DNA of 64,000 bases, taken from assembly GCF_009877435.1 (NCBI RefSeq), contig NZ_WXEX01000013.1, forward strand, positions 1 to 64,000, written 5' to 3'. Source of the stretch: Heliomicrobium gestii (GTDB lineage Bacteria > Bacillota > Desulfitobacteriia > Heliobacteriales > Heliobacteriaceae). Both the position numbers and the translations under genes were made by a program. A model generated the notes under the pieces. That model made no database searches and was not told where the DNA came from. It saw only the letters and a list, made by a program, of their open reading frames with translations. Within the stretch, counting starts at the first letter, position 1, and each line of letters opens with the position of its first letter. Positions 39,344 to 48,236 of the stretch are shown piece after piece.

Positions 39344-41260
39344 ATGGAGTATTCAGCAGGAAGGTATGATGTGATCGTCATCGGCGCCGGCCATGCCGGT
39401 TGTGAAGCGGCATTGGCCGCAGCCCGCATGGGGGCGAAGACGCTGATTCTGACGATCAGTTGGGACAATGTGGCCCTGATGCCCTGCAATCCGGCTATCG
39501 GCGGTCCGGCAAAGGGTCATCTCGTCCGTGAGATCGACGCGCTGGGCGGACAGATGGGATTGACCATCGATGAGACCTGTATTCAGATCCGGCTCCTAAA
39601 TACAGGAAAGGGCCCTGCTGTCCATGCGCTGCGAGCGCAGGCGGATAAAAAACGGTATCAACGTGAGATGATACGTGTTCTCGAACACCAGGAAAATCTT
39701 GATGTGCGGCAAGCAATGGTGGAGTCGGTGGTGGTCGAGCATGGGCGTGTTTGCGGGATACGTACAAATACGGGCGCTTTTTTCGCTGCATCTGCCGTCG
39801 TCATCACGACCGGTACATACTTGCGGGGACGAATCATCATCGGTGATCTTCATTACCCCGGCGGACCTAATGGGTATTTTCCCTCTGTCGGACTTGCGGC
39901 GTCGCTGCGTGATCTGGGTGTCCGTCTCGGTCGTTTCAAAACGGGCACACCGGCTCGTGTCGATGGGCGCACGATCGATTACAGTCAGATGGTGGAACAA
40001 CCGGGTGATCGGGAACCGTTGAATTTCTCTTTTCTTTCGCCTCGAGTTGAGCGAACGCAAGTTTCCTGTTGGCTGACTTATACGACAGAGGAAACCCATC
40101 AAATCATCCGGGATAATCTTCATCGATCGCCCCTTTACGCCGGTGTGATCGAGGGCACCGGACCGCGATACTGTCCCTCAATCGAGGACAAGGTCGTCCG
40201 TTTTGCTGACAAGAAGGGTCATCAGGTCTTTATTGAACCTGAAGGGGAAGACACCCATGAGATGTATGTGCAGGGGATGTCCACGAGCCTCCCCGAAGAC
40301 GTACAGGTGACCATGTTGCGATCCCTCATCGGCATGCAAGACGTCAAAGTGATTCGTCCCGGCTATGCCATTGAATATGACTATGTCGATCCGACACAGT
40401 TAAAACTATCATTGGAACATCAGGAGATCGGGGGTCTCTTTACAGCCGGTCAGATCAATGGCACTTCCGGATATGAAGAGGCCGCTGCCCAGGGGTTGAT
40501 GGCGGGGATCAATGCCGCGCGACTCATCAAGGGGGATTCGCCGGTTGTATTAAAGCGATCGGACGCCTATATCGGTGTCCTTATTGATGATTTGGTCACT
40601 AAGGGGACCAATGAACCCTATCGGATGCTTACGTCGCGTGCTGAGTATCGCTTGTTGTTGCGACAGGATAATGCGGATCAACGGTTGACGGAAATTGGCC
40701 ATTCCATCGGGCTGGTTGATGATCACCGGTATCAACGGTATTGCGAGAAAGTGGGATGTGTCAAACAGGAGATTGCTCGTTGGAAATCCACTTCCGTCAC
40801 ACCGGGAAATGGCCGTCTGCAATCGATACTGGATAACAAGCAAAGCGCCCCCCTGTCGAAGGGGGTGTCGCTGTATGACTTGTTGCGCCGTCCTGAATTG
40901 TCTTTCGATGATCTGAAGATATTATTGGATGATGATGGATCATCGCAGACAACAGATCCAGAGGTGGCTGAACAGGTTGAGATATCAGCCAAGTTTGAAG
41001 GTTATCTGTTGAAACAGCAGTCACAGGTGGAGCGTTTTAACAAGTTGGAGAATAAACGCCTTCCTGACGATCTCGATTATGCCGGGATCCACGGCCTTTC
41101 CACGGAGGCCCGACAGAAATTAAACGCCAGAAAACCGGTTTCGATCGGCCAAGCATCCCGAATCTCGGGCGTCAATCCAGCCGATATCTCCATCTTGTTG
41201 GTCTATCTGGAGCAACGGCGTCGTCTCACGCCAGTGGATGGAGGACAACCGATTGAATGA
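39344..41260 (+). CDS. mnmG: tRNA uridine-5-carboxymethylaminomethyl synthase MnmG (GidA)
   Basis: 638 aa, normal length. FAD-binding Rossmann start [20 protein letters not shown], GidA signatures [21 protein letters not shown] and [18 protein letters not shown]-terminal MnmE-binding helical domain ([10 protein letters not shown]). Partner of MnmE encoded just upstream; rsmG overlaps its 3' end. Confidence 0.97.
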   Translation: MEYSAGRYDVIVIGAGHAGCEAALAAARMGAKTLILTISWDNVALMPCNPAIGGPAKGHLVREIDALGGQMGLTIDETCIQIRLLNTGKGPAVHALRAQADKKRYQREMIRVLEHQENLDVRQAMVESVVVEHGRVCGIRTNTGAFFAASAVVITTGTYLRGRIIIGDLHYPGGPNGYFPSVGLAASLRDLGVRLGRFKTGTPARVDGRTIDYSQMVEQPGDREPLNFSFLSPRVERTQVSCWLTYTTEETHQIIRDNLHRSPLYAGVIEGTGPRYCPSIEDKVVRFADKKGHQVFIEPEGEDTHEMYVQGMSTSLPEDVQVTMLRSLIGMQDVKVIRPGYAIEYDYVDPTQLKLSLEHQEIGGLFTAGQINGTSGYEEAAAQGLMAGINAARLIKGDSPVVLKRSDAYIGVLIDDLVTKGTNEPYRMLTSRAEYRLLLRQDNADQRLTEIGHSIGLVDDHRYQRYCEKVGCVKQEIARWKSTSVTPGNGRLQSILDNKQSAPLSKGVSLYDLLRRPELSFDDLKILLDDDGSSQTTDPEVAEQVEISAKFEGYLLKQQSQVERFNKLENKRLPDDLDYAGIHGLSTEARQKLNARKPVSIGQASRISGVNPADISILLVYLEQRRRLTPVDGGQPIE

Positions 41261-42026
41261 CGGGAAAGAAACAGGAAAGTTAACGCACTGGGATGCTGAC
41301 CAGGTCGTCCGTTTCCGCCAGTATGTCCAAATGGGCTTGGAGCAGTGGAGGATTGCCCTTTCATCGGAGAGGATTGACCAATTCACCGTCTATGCAGAAG
41401 CATTGTTGGCAACAAACGCGCATTTGAATCTGACGTCCATCACAGATCCCGAAGGTGTCGCTGAAAAACATTTTGTTGATTCTATGAGTCCCCTTCTCTT
41501 GGATTTGCCTGATACGGCGCTATCGGTGATCGATGTTGGAACGGGGGCCGGATTTCCTGGACTTCCTCTCGCGCTCATTCGATCGCAGTGGCGAGTCGTG
41601 TTGCTGGATTCCTTGCAAAAGCGTTGCCGCTTTCTGAATGAAACGACGGAACGTTTGGGATTGACTAATGTTCAGGTTGTTCACGGTCGAGCTGAGGACA
41701 CCGCTCGTGTTCCTCAACTCCGTGAAAAGCATGGGTTGGTTTTTAGTCGCGCTGTAGCCAGACTTCCAGTCCTGTTGGAGTTATGCCTTCCTTTTCTTGC
41801 TGTGGGCGGTCGCTTTATTGCTTTGAAGGGGCCTGATGGGCCCACAGAGGTAGATGAAGCAAAGACAGCACTGCGTCTATTGGGCGGGGAGATTGATGAT
41901 GTAAAATCAATCACACTACCGATTTCGGGGGATCGTCGAACACTGATTGCTGTTCGTAAACAAAAACCGATTTCGAACGCTTATCCTCGGAAAGCAGGAA
42001 TCCCTACGCGCAAACCATTGGTGTAA
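41253..42026 (+). CDS. rsmG: 16S rRNA (guanine527-N7)-methyltransferase RsmG (GidB)
   Basis: 257 aa. SAM-binding motif [17 protein letters not shown], then [12 protein letters not shown] and [17 protein letters not shown]. Slightly longer than the usual 215-240 aa because of a charged N-terminal 25 residues. The start is uncertain: GGAGG (41240-41244) lies 8 bp before TTG 41253, so I use it; an in-frame ATG at 41238 overlaps that ribosome site. Overlaps mnmG by 8 bp. Confidence 0.95.
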   Translation: MNDGKETGKLTHWDADQVVRFRQYVQMGLEQWRIALSSERIDQFTVYAEALLATNAHLNLTSITDPEGVAEKHFVDSMSPLLLDLPDTALSVIDVGTGAGFPGLPLALIRSQWRVVLLDSLQKRCRFLNETTERLGLTNVQVVHGRAEDTARVPQLREKHGLVFSRAVARLPVLLELCLPFLAVGGRFIALKGPDGPTEVDEAKTALRLLGGEIDDVKSITLPISGDRRTLIAVRKQKPISNAYPRKAGIPTRKPLV

Positions 42027-42027
42027 A

Positions 42028-42043
42028 TGTTTCACGTGAAACA
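42028..42043. promoter_or_regulatory. parS site 3
   Basis: Perfect 16 bp parS, immediately after the rsmG stop codon. Confidence 0.97.
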
Positions 42044-42064
42044 TTTACGAGTTGGCCATAGCAT

Positions 42065-42080
42065 TGTTTCACGTGAAACA
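42065..42080. promoter_or_regulatory. parS site 4
   Basis: Perfect parS, 37 bp after site 3. Confidence 0.97.
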
Positions 42081-42099
42081 TAGGCGAACATTACAGAAT

Positions 42100-42115
42100 T
42101 GTTTCACGTGAAACA
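42100..42115. promoter_or_regulatory. parS site 5
   Basis: Perfect parS, 35 bp after site 4. The remaining bases up to parA at 42411 hold a terminator and the presumed parAB promoter region, but no gene. Confidence 0.97.
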
Positions 42116-42248
42116 ATGAATTGCGATTGTAATCGACCTACGATTGCGCCATGTGAATTCACCTTGGTTTTTGTAAAAACGAAAATATGTTCCCCGTTTA
42201 TTTTCCTGTATACGGCTCTAAAGCAACGTACATAAGGTGATTCCCTTT

Positions 42249-42292
42249 GAAAAGGGGGTAAACTGCTTGTTGCCCTCTTTTTTCTTTTTTCA
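42249..42292 (+). terminator. Terminator of the mnmG-rsmG operon
   Basis: GAAAAGGGGG (about 42249-42258) pairs with CCCTCTTTTTTC (from 42273) across a 14-base loop, with one mismatch. A long T-rich stretch TTTTTTCTTTTTTC follows. Confidence 0.7.
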
Positions 42293-42410
42293 GAGGGTGC
42301 CCGATATTTCTTTGCTTGAGACCTCTGTAACATAACCCTAATGAAGGACTTGCAGTTTATTGTGTTGAACTGAATAAATGAAAAGGTGAATGACAAGGTG
42401 GTGGAAACAG

Positions 42411-43172
42411 TTGGCTCATATTGTCGCCGTAGCCAACCAAAAAGGTGGCGTGGCGAAGACAACGACAGCGGTCAATCTCAGTGCTTGTTTGGCTGAGTTA
42501 GGCCAAAAGGTGTTATTGGTCGATATGGATCCGCAAGGCAATGCGACGAGCGGTTCAGGAATTGATAAATTGCGTGTGCGCCATTGCATTTATGATGTGC
42601 TGATCAACGGAGCTCCCTCTGATTCCATATTATCGACAACGGATTGGGAGCGTTTTTCTGTTCTCCCGGCGACCATTCAATTGGCCGGAGCAGAAATTGA
42701 GCTGGTTTCGGCAATATCACGAGAAGTCAAGTTAAAGCGCGCCCTGGATCCGTTACGGAATCGCTTTGACTACATCATCATCGATTGTCCGCCATCGCTT
42801 GGTCTGTTAACTTTGAATTCCCTCACTGCAGCCGACTCATTGCTGATCCCCATCCAGTGCGAGTACTACGCACTGGAAGGTCTTGGTCAGTTAATGAGCA
42901 CGATCAAATTGGTACAGAAGCACCTTAACAGCGATCTATCCATTCTCGGTGTATTATTAACCATGTTTGACGCGCGGACGAATCTCGCGATCCAGGTCGT
43001 CGATGAGGTAAAAAATCATTTTCATGATAAGGTATTCAGGACAATCATCCCGAGAAACGTTCGCTTGAGTGAGGCTCCTAGCCATGGTCAGCCCATCATT
43101 GTGTACGACACTCGTTCACGCGGCGCCGAGGTCTATCGGGAGTTAGCGAAGGAAGTGTTGGAACGTGGTTAA
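42411..43172 (+). CDS. parA: Chromosome-partitioning ATPase ParA/Soj
   Basis: 253 aa deviant-Walker ParA. AHIVAVANQKGGVAKTTTAVNL near the start (the fifth residue of the Walker box is Ala, VAKTT, instead of the usual VGKTT), VDMDPQGNATSG, and DCPPSLGLLTLN. TTG 42411 is used because AAGGTGGTGG lies 6 bp upstream and the product then starts like other Soj proteins; an ATG 21 bases earlier is the alternative. Overlaps parB by 8 bp. Acts with ParB-parS in origin segregation and DnaA control. Confidence 0.95.
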   Translation: MAHIVAVANQKGGVAKTTTAVNLSACLAELGQKVLLVDMDPQGNATSGSGIDKLRVRHCIYDVLINGAPSDSILSTTDWERFSVLPATIQLAGAEIELVSAISREVKLKRALDPLRNRFDYIIIDCPPSLGLLTLNSLTAADSLLIPIQCEYYALEGLGQLMSTIKLVQKHLNSDLSILGVLLTMFDARTNLAIQVVDEVKNHFHDKVFRTIIPRNVRLSEAPSHGQPIIVYDTRSRGAEVYRELAKEVLERG

Positions 43173-44151
43173 AAAAGGGATGGGTCGAGGCCTCGGAAAG
43201 GGGTTAGAAGCGTTGATTCCGGGGATAACTGCTGTAGAAGAAACGAAGATAGAAACACAAGCAGCCACAGAAGTTGAACTCAGCCGAATCGAACCAAACC
43301 GTGATCAACCGAGAAAATACTTTGACCAAGAAGCGCTAGAGGAATTGGCGCGTTCCATTGCAGAGCATGGCGTGATTCAGCCGCTGGTCGTGAGGCCCTT
43401 CGGAAAGGATCACTACCAATTGATCGTCGGGGAGCGCCGGTGGCGAGCGTGTCAGCAATTAGGAATGGTGAAAGTCCCTGTCATCATCCGTGAATGGGAT
43501 GAGAAAACTGTTGCTGAGGTTGCATTGATTGAAAATATCCAACGTGAGAATCTTAATCCCATCGAGGAAGCTCTCGCTTTTCGTTCACTGATGGATGATC
43601 ATCAAATGACACAAGAGCAGATGGCTAAACGGGTGGGAAAAAGCCGTTCTTACATTGCAAATTCGCTTCGCCTGCTCACATTACCCGCTTCATTGCAAGA
43701 AATGGTATCAATGGGACGTTTAACTGCAGGCCATGCCAAGGTGATCGTTAGCGTCGCCGATGTAGCGGAACAGGAAAAGTTGGCACTGCAAGGTGCTGAC
43801 GAGAATTGGTCAGTACGAAGAATGGAAGAAGAAGTTCGCCTTCGAAATCAACAGATTTTCGAACGAGGTTCGGATACTGTGATTGAAAAAGCCGATACGG
43901 GTAAAGAAGGCGATGATCAATCGGTTACTTTGGATGGTGGAGCGCCAGTTACAACGAAGCCTCGTGTAAAGGCGGCGCCTCTCGCTCCAAACCCAGAAGT
44001 CTCCAGTATGGAGGAGCGGTTGCGATCCATCTTGCAGACCCAGGTGCGAATCCGTTCGAACGGTTCGACGGGATTCATCGAACTTAGTTTCTTTAGCTCC
44101 GATGAATTACAGCGACTATGTGACTACTTACTCGGATCTGAAGAGGCATAA
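43165..44151 (+). CDS. parB: Chromosome-partitioning protein ParB/Spo0J
   Basis: 328 aa. Starts MVKKGMGRGLGKGLEALIPG (ParA-activating N-terminal peptide), CTP-binding domain with GERRWRACQQLG and ENIQRENLNPIEEA, helix-turn-helix MTQEQMAKRVGKSRSYIANSL split by family convention, and a C-terminal dimer domain. GTG 43165 with GGAAGTG 7 bp upstream is used; ATG 43180 is possible. Its parS targets surround the gene on both sides. Confidence 0.96.
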   Translation: MVKKGMGRGLGKGLEALIPGITAVEETKIETQAATEVELSRIEPNRDQPRKYFDQEALEELARSIAEHGVIQPLVVRPFGKDHYQLIVGERRWRACQQLGMVKVPVIIREWDEKTVAEVALIENIQRENLNPIEEALAFRSLMDDHQMTQEQMAKRVGKSRSYIANSLRLLTLPASLQEMVSMGRLTAGHAKVIVSVADVAEQEKLALQGADENWSVRRMEEEVRLRNQQIFERGSDTVIEKADTGKEGDDQSVTLDGGAPVTTKPRVKAAPLAPNPEVSSMEERLRSILQTQVRIRSNGSTGFIELSFFSSDELQRLCDYLLGSEEA

Positions 44152-44211
44152 AGGTAGTGGGCGACGGTTTTTGGTGAAAACATACACGTAACCATACATT
44201 TATAAGCCTTA

Positions 44212-44227
44212 TGTTTCACGTGAAACA
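44212..44227. promoter_or_regulatory. parS site 6
   Basis: Perfect parS in the 248-base gap after parB. Confidence 0.97.
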
Positions 44228-44247
44228 TAAGGCAGAATCAGAAGCAA

Positions 44248-44263
44248 TGTTTCACGTGAAACA
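44248..44263. promoter_or_regulatory. parS site 7
   Basis: Perfect parS, 36 bp after site 6. Confidence 0.97.
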
Positions 44264-44281
44264 TACATCAGAGCAGTTGTC

Positions 44282-44297
44282 TGTTTTCCGTAGATCA
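44282..44297. promoter_or_regulatory. Decayed parS-like sequence
   Basis: TGTTTTCCGTAGATCA matches parS at 11 of 16 positions and falls 34 bp after site 7 and 35 bp before site 8, exactly where the array pitch predicts a copy. Probably a worn-out site. Confidence 0.45.
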
Positions 44298-44316
44298 GGA
44301 AGTCGCGAAGAAATAA

Positions 44317-44332
44317 TGTTTCACGTGAAACA
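44317..44332. promoter_or_regulatory. parS site 8
   Basis: Perfect parS, 69 bp after site 7 (twice the usual pitch). Confidence 0.97.
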
Positions 44333-44352
44333 ATAGGCTGCGACGGATGCAA

Positions 44353-44368
44353 TGTTTCACGTGAATCA
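44353..44368. promoter_or_regulatory. parS site 9 (one mismatch)
   Basis: TGTTTCACGTGAATCA, 15 of 16 matches, 36 bp after site 8 and 32 bp before the next gene. Confidence 0.88.
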
Positions 44369-44399
44369 TTCGAGCAACTGATGAGAGGATGAACCTTCG

Positions 44400-45551
44400 T
44401 TGATCTATATGGACAATGCAGCCACCTCCTGGCCAAAGCCGGAATCCGTCTGGGAGGCGGTGCTGCGTGTCGGAAAAACCATCGGCGCCAATCCGGGGCG
44501 GGCGGGTCACCAGATGGCCATTGACGCAGGTCGAGCCATCTACAACGCACGGGTGGCCATTGCCCGTTTGTTTCAATTTCCCGATCCCCTGAGAGTTGTC
44601 TTTACCTTAAACGCAACAGATGCCCTCAACCTGGCCATCTTCGGCTTGCTCAAGCCGGGAGACCATGTGTTGACCACCCGGTTGGAACATAACGCTGTCG
44701 CACGACCTCTTTATATCCTTCAGCATCGTGGAGTAGAAGTCACCTATCTGGACGGTGATGATTATGGACGAATCGATCCGGATGAGATCAAGCAAAACAG
44801 AAAAGCAAATACAAAAGCCCTGATCCTAAATCATGCCTCAAATGTAACCGGGGCAATGCAGGATCTGGAGAACATCGTTAAAGCGGCCAAGGCGCTCGAC
44901 CTGCTTGTCATCGTCGATGCGGCGCAGACGGCAGGTGTATTTCCGATCCAGATGGAGGCTTGGGGCATCGACCTGCTCGCCTTTCCTGGCCACAAGGGGC
45001 TGCTCGGTCCTCAAGGCACAGGCGGACTCTGTATCATGCCCGGAATTGATCTGGAGCCATTGCGCTATGGAGGGACAGGCAGCCAAAGTGAATCGGAGCT
45101 GCAGCCGCTCTGCCTACCTGACCGTTTCGAAAGCGGCACACCGAATACACCGGGGATCGCCGGATTGGCAGCTGGGGTGGAATACATCCACCAATTCGGG
45201 CAAGCAAAGATTGAAGCCCATGAACGGATGCTCACCCAACAACTCATGGAGGGTTTAGCCGGCCTAAAAGGGGTGCGGTTGATGGGACCGCCTATCGGTG
45301 AATCGAGAGCAGCAGTCCTTTCCCTCACGGTCGACGGGATGGAAGTCGCAGAGATGGGTTTTCTGCTGGACAAAGCGTTCAATATTGCCGTACGAACAGG
45401 ATTGCACTGCGCGCCGTTGGCCCACCGGAGAAGCGGCACCTTTACGACCGGAACGGTTCGGTTAAGCCCGGGGATATTTAGCACTGAGACCGAAATAAAG
45501 GAGGTCGTAGCCGCCATCACCCAACTGGTGAACGAGGCAAATACGATATGA
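44400..45551 (+). CDS. Cysteine desulfurase-family class V aminotransferase
   Basis: 383 aa PLP enzyme of the 'cysteine desulfurase family protein' group related to SufS/CsdA. Starts IYMDNAATSWPKPESV; PLP Lys199 in AFPGHKGLLGPQG; catalytic-loop Cys337 in RTGLHCAPLAHR. Would liberate sulfur (or selenium) from cysteine/selenocysteine. TTG 44400 start with AGAGGATG 9 bp upstream. Overlaps the next gene by 4 bases. The sulfur acceptor is not encoded nearby; a selenium-related role is conceivable given selB/selC 7-12 kb away, but unproven. Confidence 0.87.
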   Translation: MIYMDNAATSWPKPESVWEAVLRVGKTIGANPGRAGHQMAIDAGRAIYNARVAIARLFQFPDPLRVVFTLNATDALNLAIFGLLKPGDHVLTTRLEHNAVARPLYILQHRGVEVTYLDGDDYGRIDPDEIKQNRKANTKALILNHASNVTGAMQDLENIVKAAKALDLLVIVDAAQTAGVFPIQMEAWGIDLLAFPGHKGLLGPQGTGGLCIMPGIDLEPLRYGGTGSQSESELQPLCLPDRFESGTPNTPGIAGLAAGVEYIHQFGQAKIEAHERMLTQQLMEGLAGLKGVRLMGPPIGESRAAVLSLTVDGMEVAEMGFLLDKAFNIAVRTGLHCAPLAHRRSGTFTTGTVRLSPGIFSTETEIKEVVAAITQLVNEANTI

Positions 45552-46231
45552 CCGGCACAATTGTCAACACAGTCGCCATCATCGGCGGCGCCATCGCGGG
45601 CGCCCTCTTTCAAAAAGCGATTGCCGAGCGGTTCAAAGTGACGGTGATGCAGGGGATTGGCTTATCGGTATCGTTGATCGGCATCCAAATGGCGCTGCAA
45701 TCAAAAAATCCCCTGATTGTGGTGGCGTCGCTCGTCCTCGGCGGCATCCTTGGCGAAGCCATCGGCATCGAAGCCAAGTTGGAGCAATTTGGGCAGTGGC
45801 TCGAGAGCAAGGTCGGCAACAATCACGGCGACGTGGCGAAAGCCTTCGTCACCGCCAGCCTGATCTACTGCGTTGGCGCGATGGCAATCATGGGTTCCCT
45901 TCAGGACGGTCTTACCGGCGACGCATCCGTTTTGTTTGTCAAAGCCATGCTGGACGGAATCACCTCCATCATCCTGGCGTCCACCCTGGGGATCGGCGTT
46001 GCCCTTTCCGCGCTGCCGCTTTTCATCTATCAAGGAAGCATCACCCTGGCCGCTTCATTCATACAACCCTTTTTGCAGCAGAGCATGATCGCTGAGATGA
46101 GCGCCGTCGGCGGCCTGCTGATCACAGGAATCGGAACGAACATACTGGGTGTTACCCAACTGCGTGTGGGCAACCTATTGCCGGGGATTCTTTTTGCCAT
46201 CATCGGGGCGGGTTTGTTTCCGCCTGGCTGA
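45548..46231 (+). CDS. DUF554 (YqgA-like) membrane protein
   Basis: 227 aa, about seven hydrophobic segments. Begins TGTIVNTVAIIGGAIAGALF with Gly-rich helices, continuing FVTASLIYCVGAMAIMGSLQDGL, all typical of DUF554/YqgA, a family of unknown transport function. ATG start overlaps the stop of the desulfurase-like gene, and the stop abuts the next gene, so it is translated within one operon. Confidence 0.9.
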   Translation: MTGTIVNTVAIIGGAIAGALFQKAIAERFKVTVMQGIGLSVSLIGIQMALQSKNPLIVVASLVLGGILGEAIGIEAKLEQFGQWLESKVGNNHGDVAKAFVTASLIYCVGAMAIMGSLQDGLTGDASVLFVKAMLDGITSIILASTLGIGVALSALPLFIYQGSITLAASFIQPFLQQSMIAEMSAVGGLLITGIGTNILGVTQLRVGNLLPGILFAIIGAGLFPPG

Positions 46232-46251
46232 TGGCGGAGGAGGAACGGAAA

Positions 46252-47397
46252 ATGAACCCTACCCTTACGAAATTGAAAAAGAAACACTGGCCAACCGACG
46301 ATGTGTGGACACCGATGGTGATCGTCCGGAAAAAACAACTGCTTGCCAATATTGAAACGATGGCAAGAAAATGCCAGGAAAAAGGCGTCAAATTGCGGCC
46401 TCATTTCAAAGCGCACAAGTTGCTTCCCATCGCCCAGCTTCAACAGGCGAACGGCGCTGCCGGATTCACGGTGGCCAAGCTCTCAGAGGCGCAGGTGCTG
46501 ATCGACGGCGGGATGCAGGATATCCTTGTCGCCTACCCCCTATGGGGGGAGGCCAAGTGGGACGCCTACTTTCACATGGCAACCAGAACCGCCATGGCGA
46601 CCATCGTCGATTCGGAAGAACGGCTGGAAGCCTGGCGTCGCCAGGCGATCCGACGGGAACAAAAAGTTGACCTCTATGTCAAGGTCGACAGTGGCCTGCA
46701 TCGCGTCGGTTATCCCCCAGGGGAACAACTCGACAAGTTGATCCGCGCGGTCACCGCCTGCACCGAAGTCCGGTTTCGCGGCCTCTTGACCCATGCCGGT
46801 CATATCTATGGCGCCACCTCTTCGGAAGAACGGGAAACGATCGGCCGGGAAGAGGGCGCTGTTTTGCTGCGAGTGGCGCAAGCGATGAGACAAGAGGGGA
46901 TCGAGATCCCCGAGATCTCTGTGGGGTCTACGCCGTCGGTGCGATTTAACCTGGATACGCCTGGTGTCACCGAGGTGCGGCCCGGCAACTATGTCTTTCA
47001 CGACGCCACCCAAGTTCGCCTGGGCGTCTGTCCGCCCGACGCATGTGCCCTACATGTCCTGACCACCGTCGTCGCCTGCCCGACTCCGGACCGCCGCATC
47101 ATCGACTGTGGCGCCAAGGTGCTCGCCCTGGATCAGGGCGCTCACGGGAACCGCGCCGATGTGGGCTATGGGATGTTGTCCGTTCCCGGTTGGAAGCTTT
47201 CCCGTCTATCGGAAGAACATGGGGTGTTGGAACGAACCGCCCCGGATGGTCCCCAACTGCCGCTCGGCGTGACGATTTCGGTCATTCCCAACCACGCCTG
47301 TCCCGTCATCAATCTGGCAGAGGAAGTGACGATCGTCGATGACGAAGGAAGGCCTGTAGATACATGGTCGGTCGATGCGCGCGGATGCAGTCGCTAG
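46252..47397 (+). CDS. D-threonine aldolase / D-serine dehydratase-like PLP protein
   Basis: 381 aa alanine-racemase-fold enzyme. N-terminal PLP-lysine motif RPHFKAHK (about 49-56), GSTPSVRF for phosphate binding, and C-terminal metal-binding pair in IPNHACPV (His and Cys), as in DSD1/low-specificity D-threonine aldolases. Would cleave D-3-hydroxy amino acids or dehydrate D-serine. GGAGGAGG lies 8 bp before ATG 46252, favoured over ATG 46231. Confidence 0.88.
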   Translation: MNPTLTKLKKKHWPTDDVWTPMVIVRKKQLLANIETMARKCQEKGVKLRPHFKAHKLLPIAQLQQANGAAGFTVAKLSEAQVLIDGGMQDILVAYPLWGEAKWDAYFHMATRTAMATIVDSEERLEAWRRQAIRREQKVDLYVKVDSGLHRVGYPPGEQLDKLIRAVTACTEVRFRGLLTHAGHIYGATSSEERETIGREEGAVLLRVAQAMRQEGIEIPEISVGSTPSVRFNLDTPGVTEVRPGNYVFHDATQVRLGVCPPDACALHVLTTVVACPTPDRRIIDCGAKVLALDQGAHGNRADVGYGMLSVPGWKLSRLSEEHGVLERTAPDGPQLPLGVTISVIPNHACPVINLAEEVTIVDDEGRPVDTWSVDARGCSR

Positions 47398-47409
47398 TGA
47401 TCCCCGTCG

Positions 47410-47446
47410 CCCTCCCGCTTTGACAGGGGAGGGTTCACTTTTTTCG
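47410..47446 (+). terminator. Terminator after the D-threonine aldolase-like gene
   Basis: CCCTCCC (47410-47416) pairs with GGGAGGG (47427-47433) over a 10-base loop, followed by TTCACTTTTTT. Closes the three-gene operon started at 44400. Confidence 0.8.
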
Positions 47447-47640
47447 TGAAAAGGCAGGATGCGTTTATGCGCGTAAGTTCTATCGTTCTTGGGAATACTT
47501 GTGAAAGAATTTTGGTGATCCAATCCCTCACGCCTTCCATGGCGCCGCCAGCAGGTGCAGCAGAAACGGAAAAATGTCGACCAAGTAGAGGAAATAAGGC
47601 GGAAACGTGGAAATAAAAATGACGGGCGAAGGGGGGTATT

Positions 47641-48153
47641 TTGGAAATGCCGGGATTAATCGCATGGGCCAATGATAACCTGGCCGGATTGACATTGATG
47701 TGCCTGGGACTCACCATCACGATGATTGTGATCGGTCTGGTCGCAGTGGTGAAAACACAAAAGGTCACCCGCATGTATCAGACCTTGATGAGGGGCCAAG
47801 AAGGACAAAATCTGGAGGCGCTGCTTCAAGAGAACATGCAGCTCTCACAACAATTGGTGCAGCGGATCGAGACGATGGATCGCTCGATCGCCCTGCTCGA
47901 GGCGATCAGCAAAGAGACGGTGCGCCACGTCGGCATCGTTCGATTTAACGCCTTTGAAAACGTTGGGTCGGATCAGAGCTTTGCCGTAGCCATGCTCAAC
48001 GACCAACGAAACGGCGTCGTGATCAGCAGCCTCTATGGAAGGGAACTGTCCCAAGTTTACGCGAAGCCGATCCAAAACGGAAAATCAACATACCTGCTAT
48101 CCGCGGAAGAGGAAGAGGCCATTGGTAAGGCCCTCGCAGATATGGATAAATAA
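47641..48153 (+). CDS. DUF4446 family membrane-anchored protein
   Basis: 170 aa. One N-terminal membrane helix (about residues 18-38), a coiled-coil stretch (QENMQLSQQLVQRIETMD) and a conserved C-terminal domain VGIVRFNAFENVGSDQSFAVAMLND that defines DUF4446. Function unknown; in spore-forming Clostridia it is regularly found near parB and bactofilin. AAGGGGGG is 4 bp before TTG 47641 and 10 bp before ATG 47647; either may be used. A SigH-like AGAGGAAAT-N11-GTGGAAA lies at 47587-47613. Confidence 0.88.
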   Translation: MEMPGLIAWANDNLAGLTLMCLGLTITMIVIGLVAVVKTQKVTRMYQTLMRGQEGQNLEALLQENMQLSQQLVQRIETMDRSIALLEAISKETVRHVGIVRFNAFENVGSDQSFAVAMLNDQRNGVVISSLYGRELSQVYAKPIQNGKSTYLLSAEEEEAIGKALADMDK

Positions 48154-48178
48154 TTTACCGACATTTTCCCAGCGAAAA

Positions 48179-48206
48179 GCAGGAAAAATCTACTTGGTAG
48201 ACGAAT
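48179..48206 (+). promoter_or_regulatory. SigH-type promoter of the M23-bactofilin unit
   Basis: GCAGGAAAA (48179-48187), 12 bp, GACGAAT (48200-48206) matches the SigH consensus RNAGGAWWW-N12-RNNGAAT at every fixed position. It lies about 31 bases before the start codon of the M23 peptidase gene. Confidence 0.75.
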
Positions 48207-48236
48207 AACGATCTTTCCGGGATTTCAAAAAGCGGG

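Noticed and set aside
47447-47510. Second GGCAGGA element resembling a SigH -35 after the aldolase-like gene
   Set aside because: No RNNGAAT at 11-12 bp, so it was not counted as a promoter.
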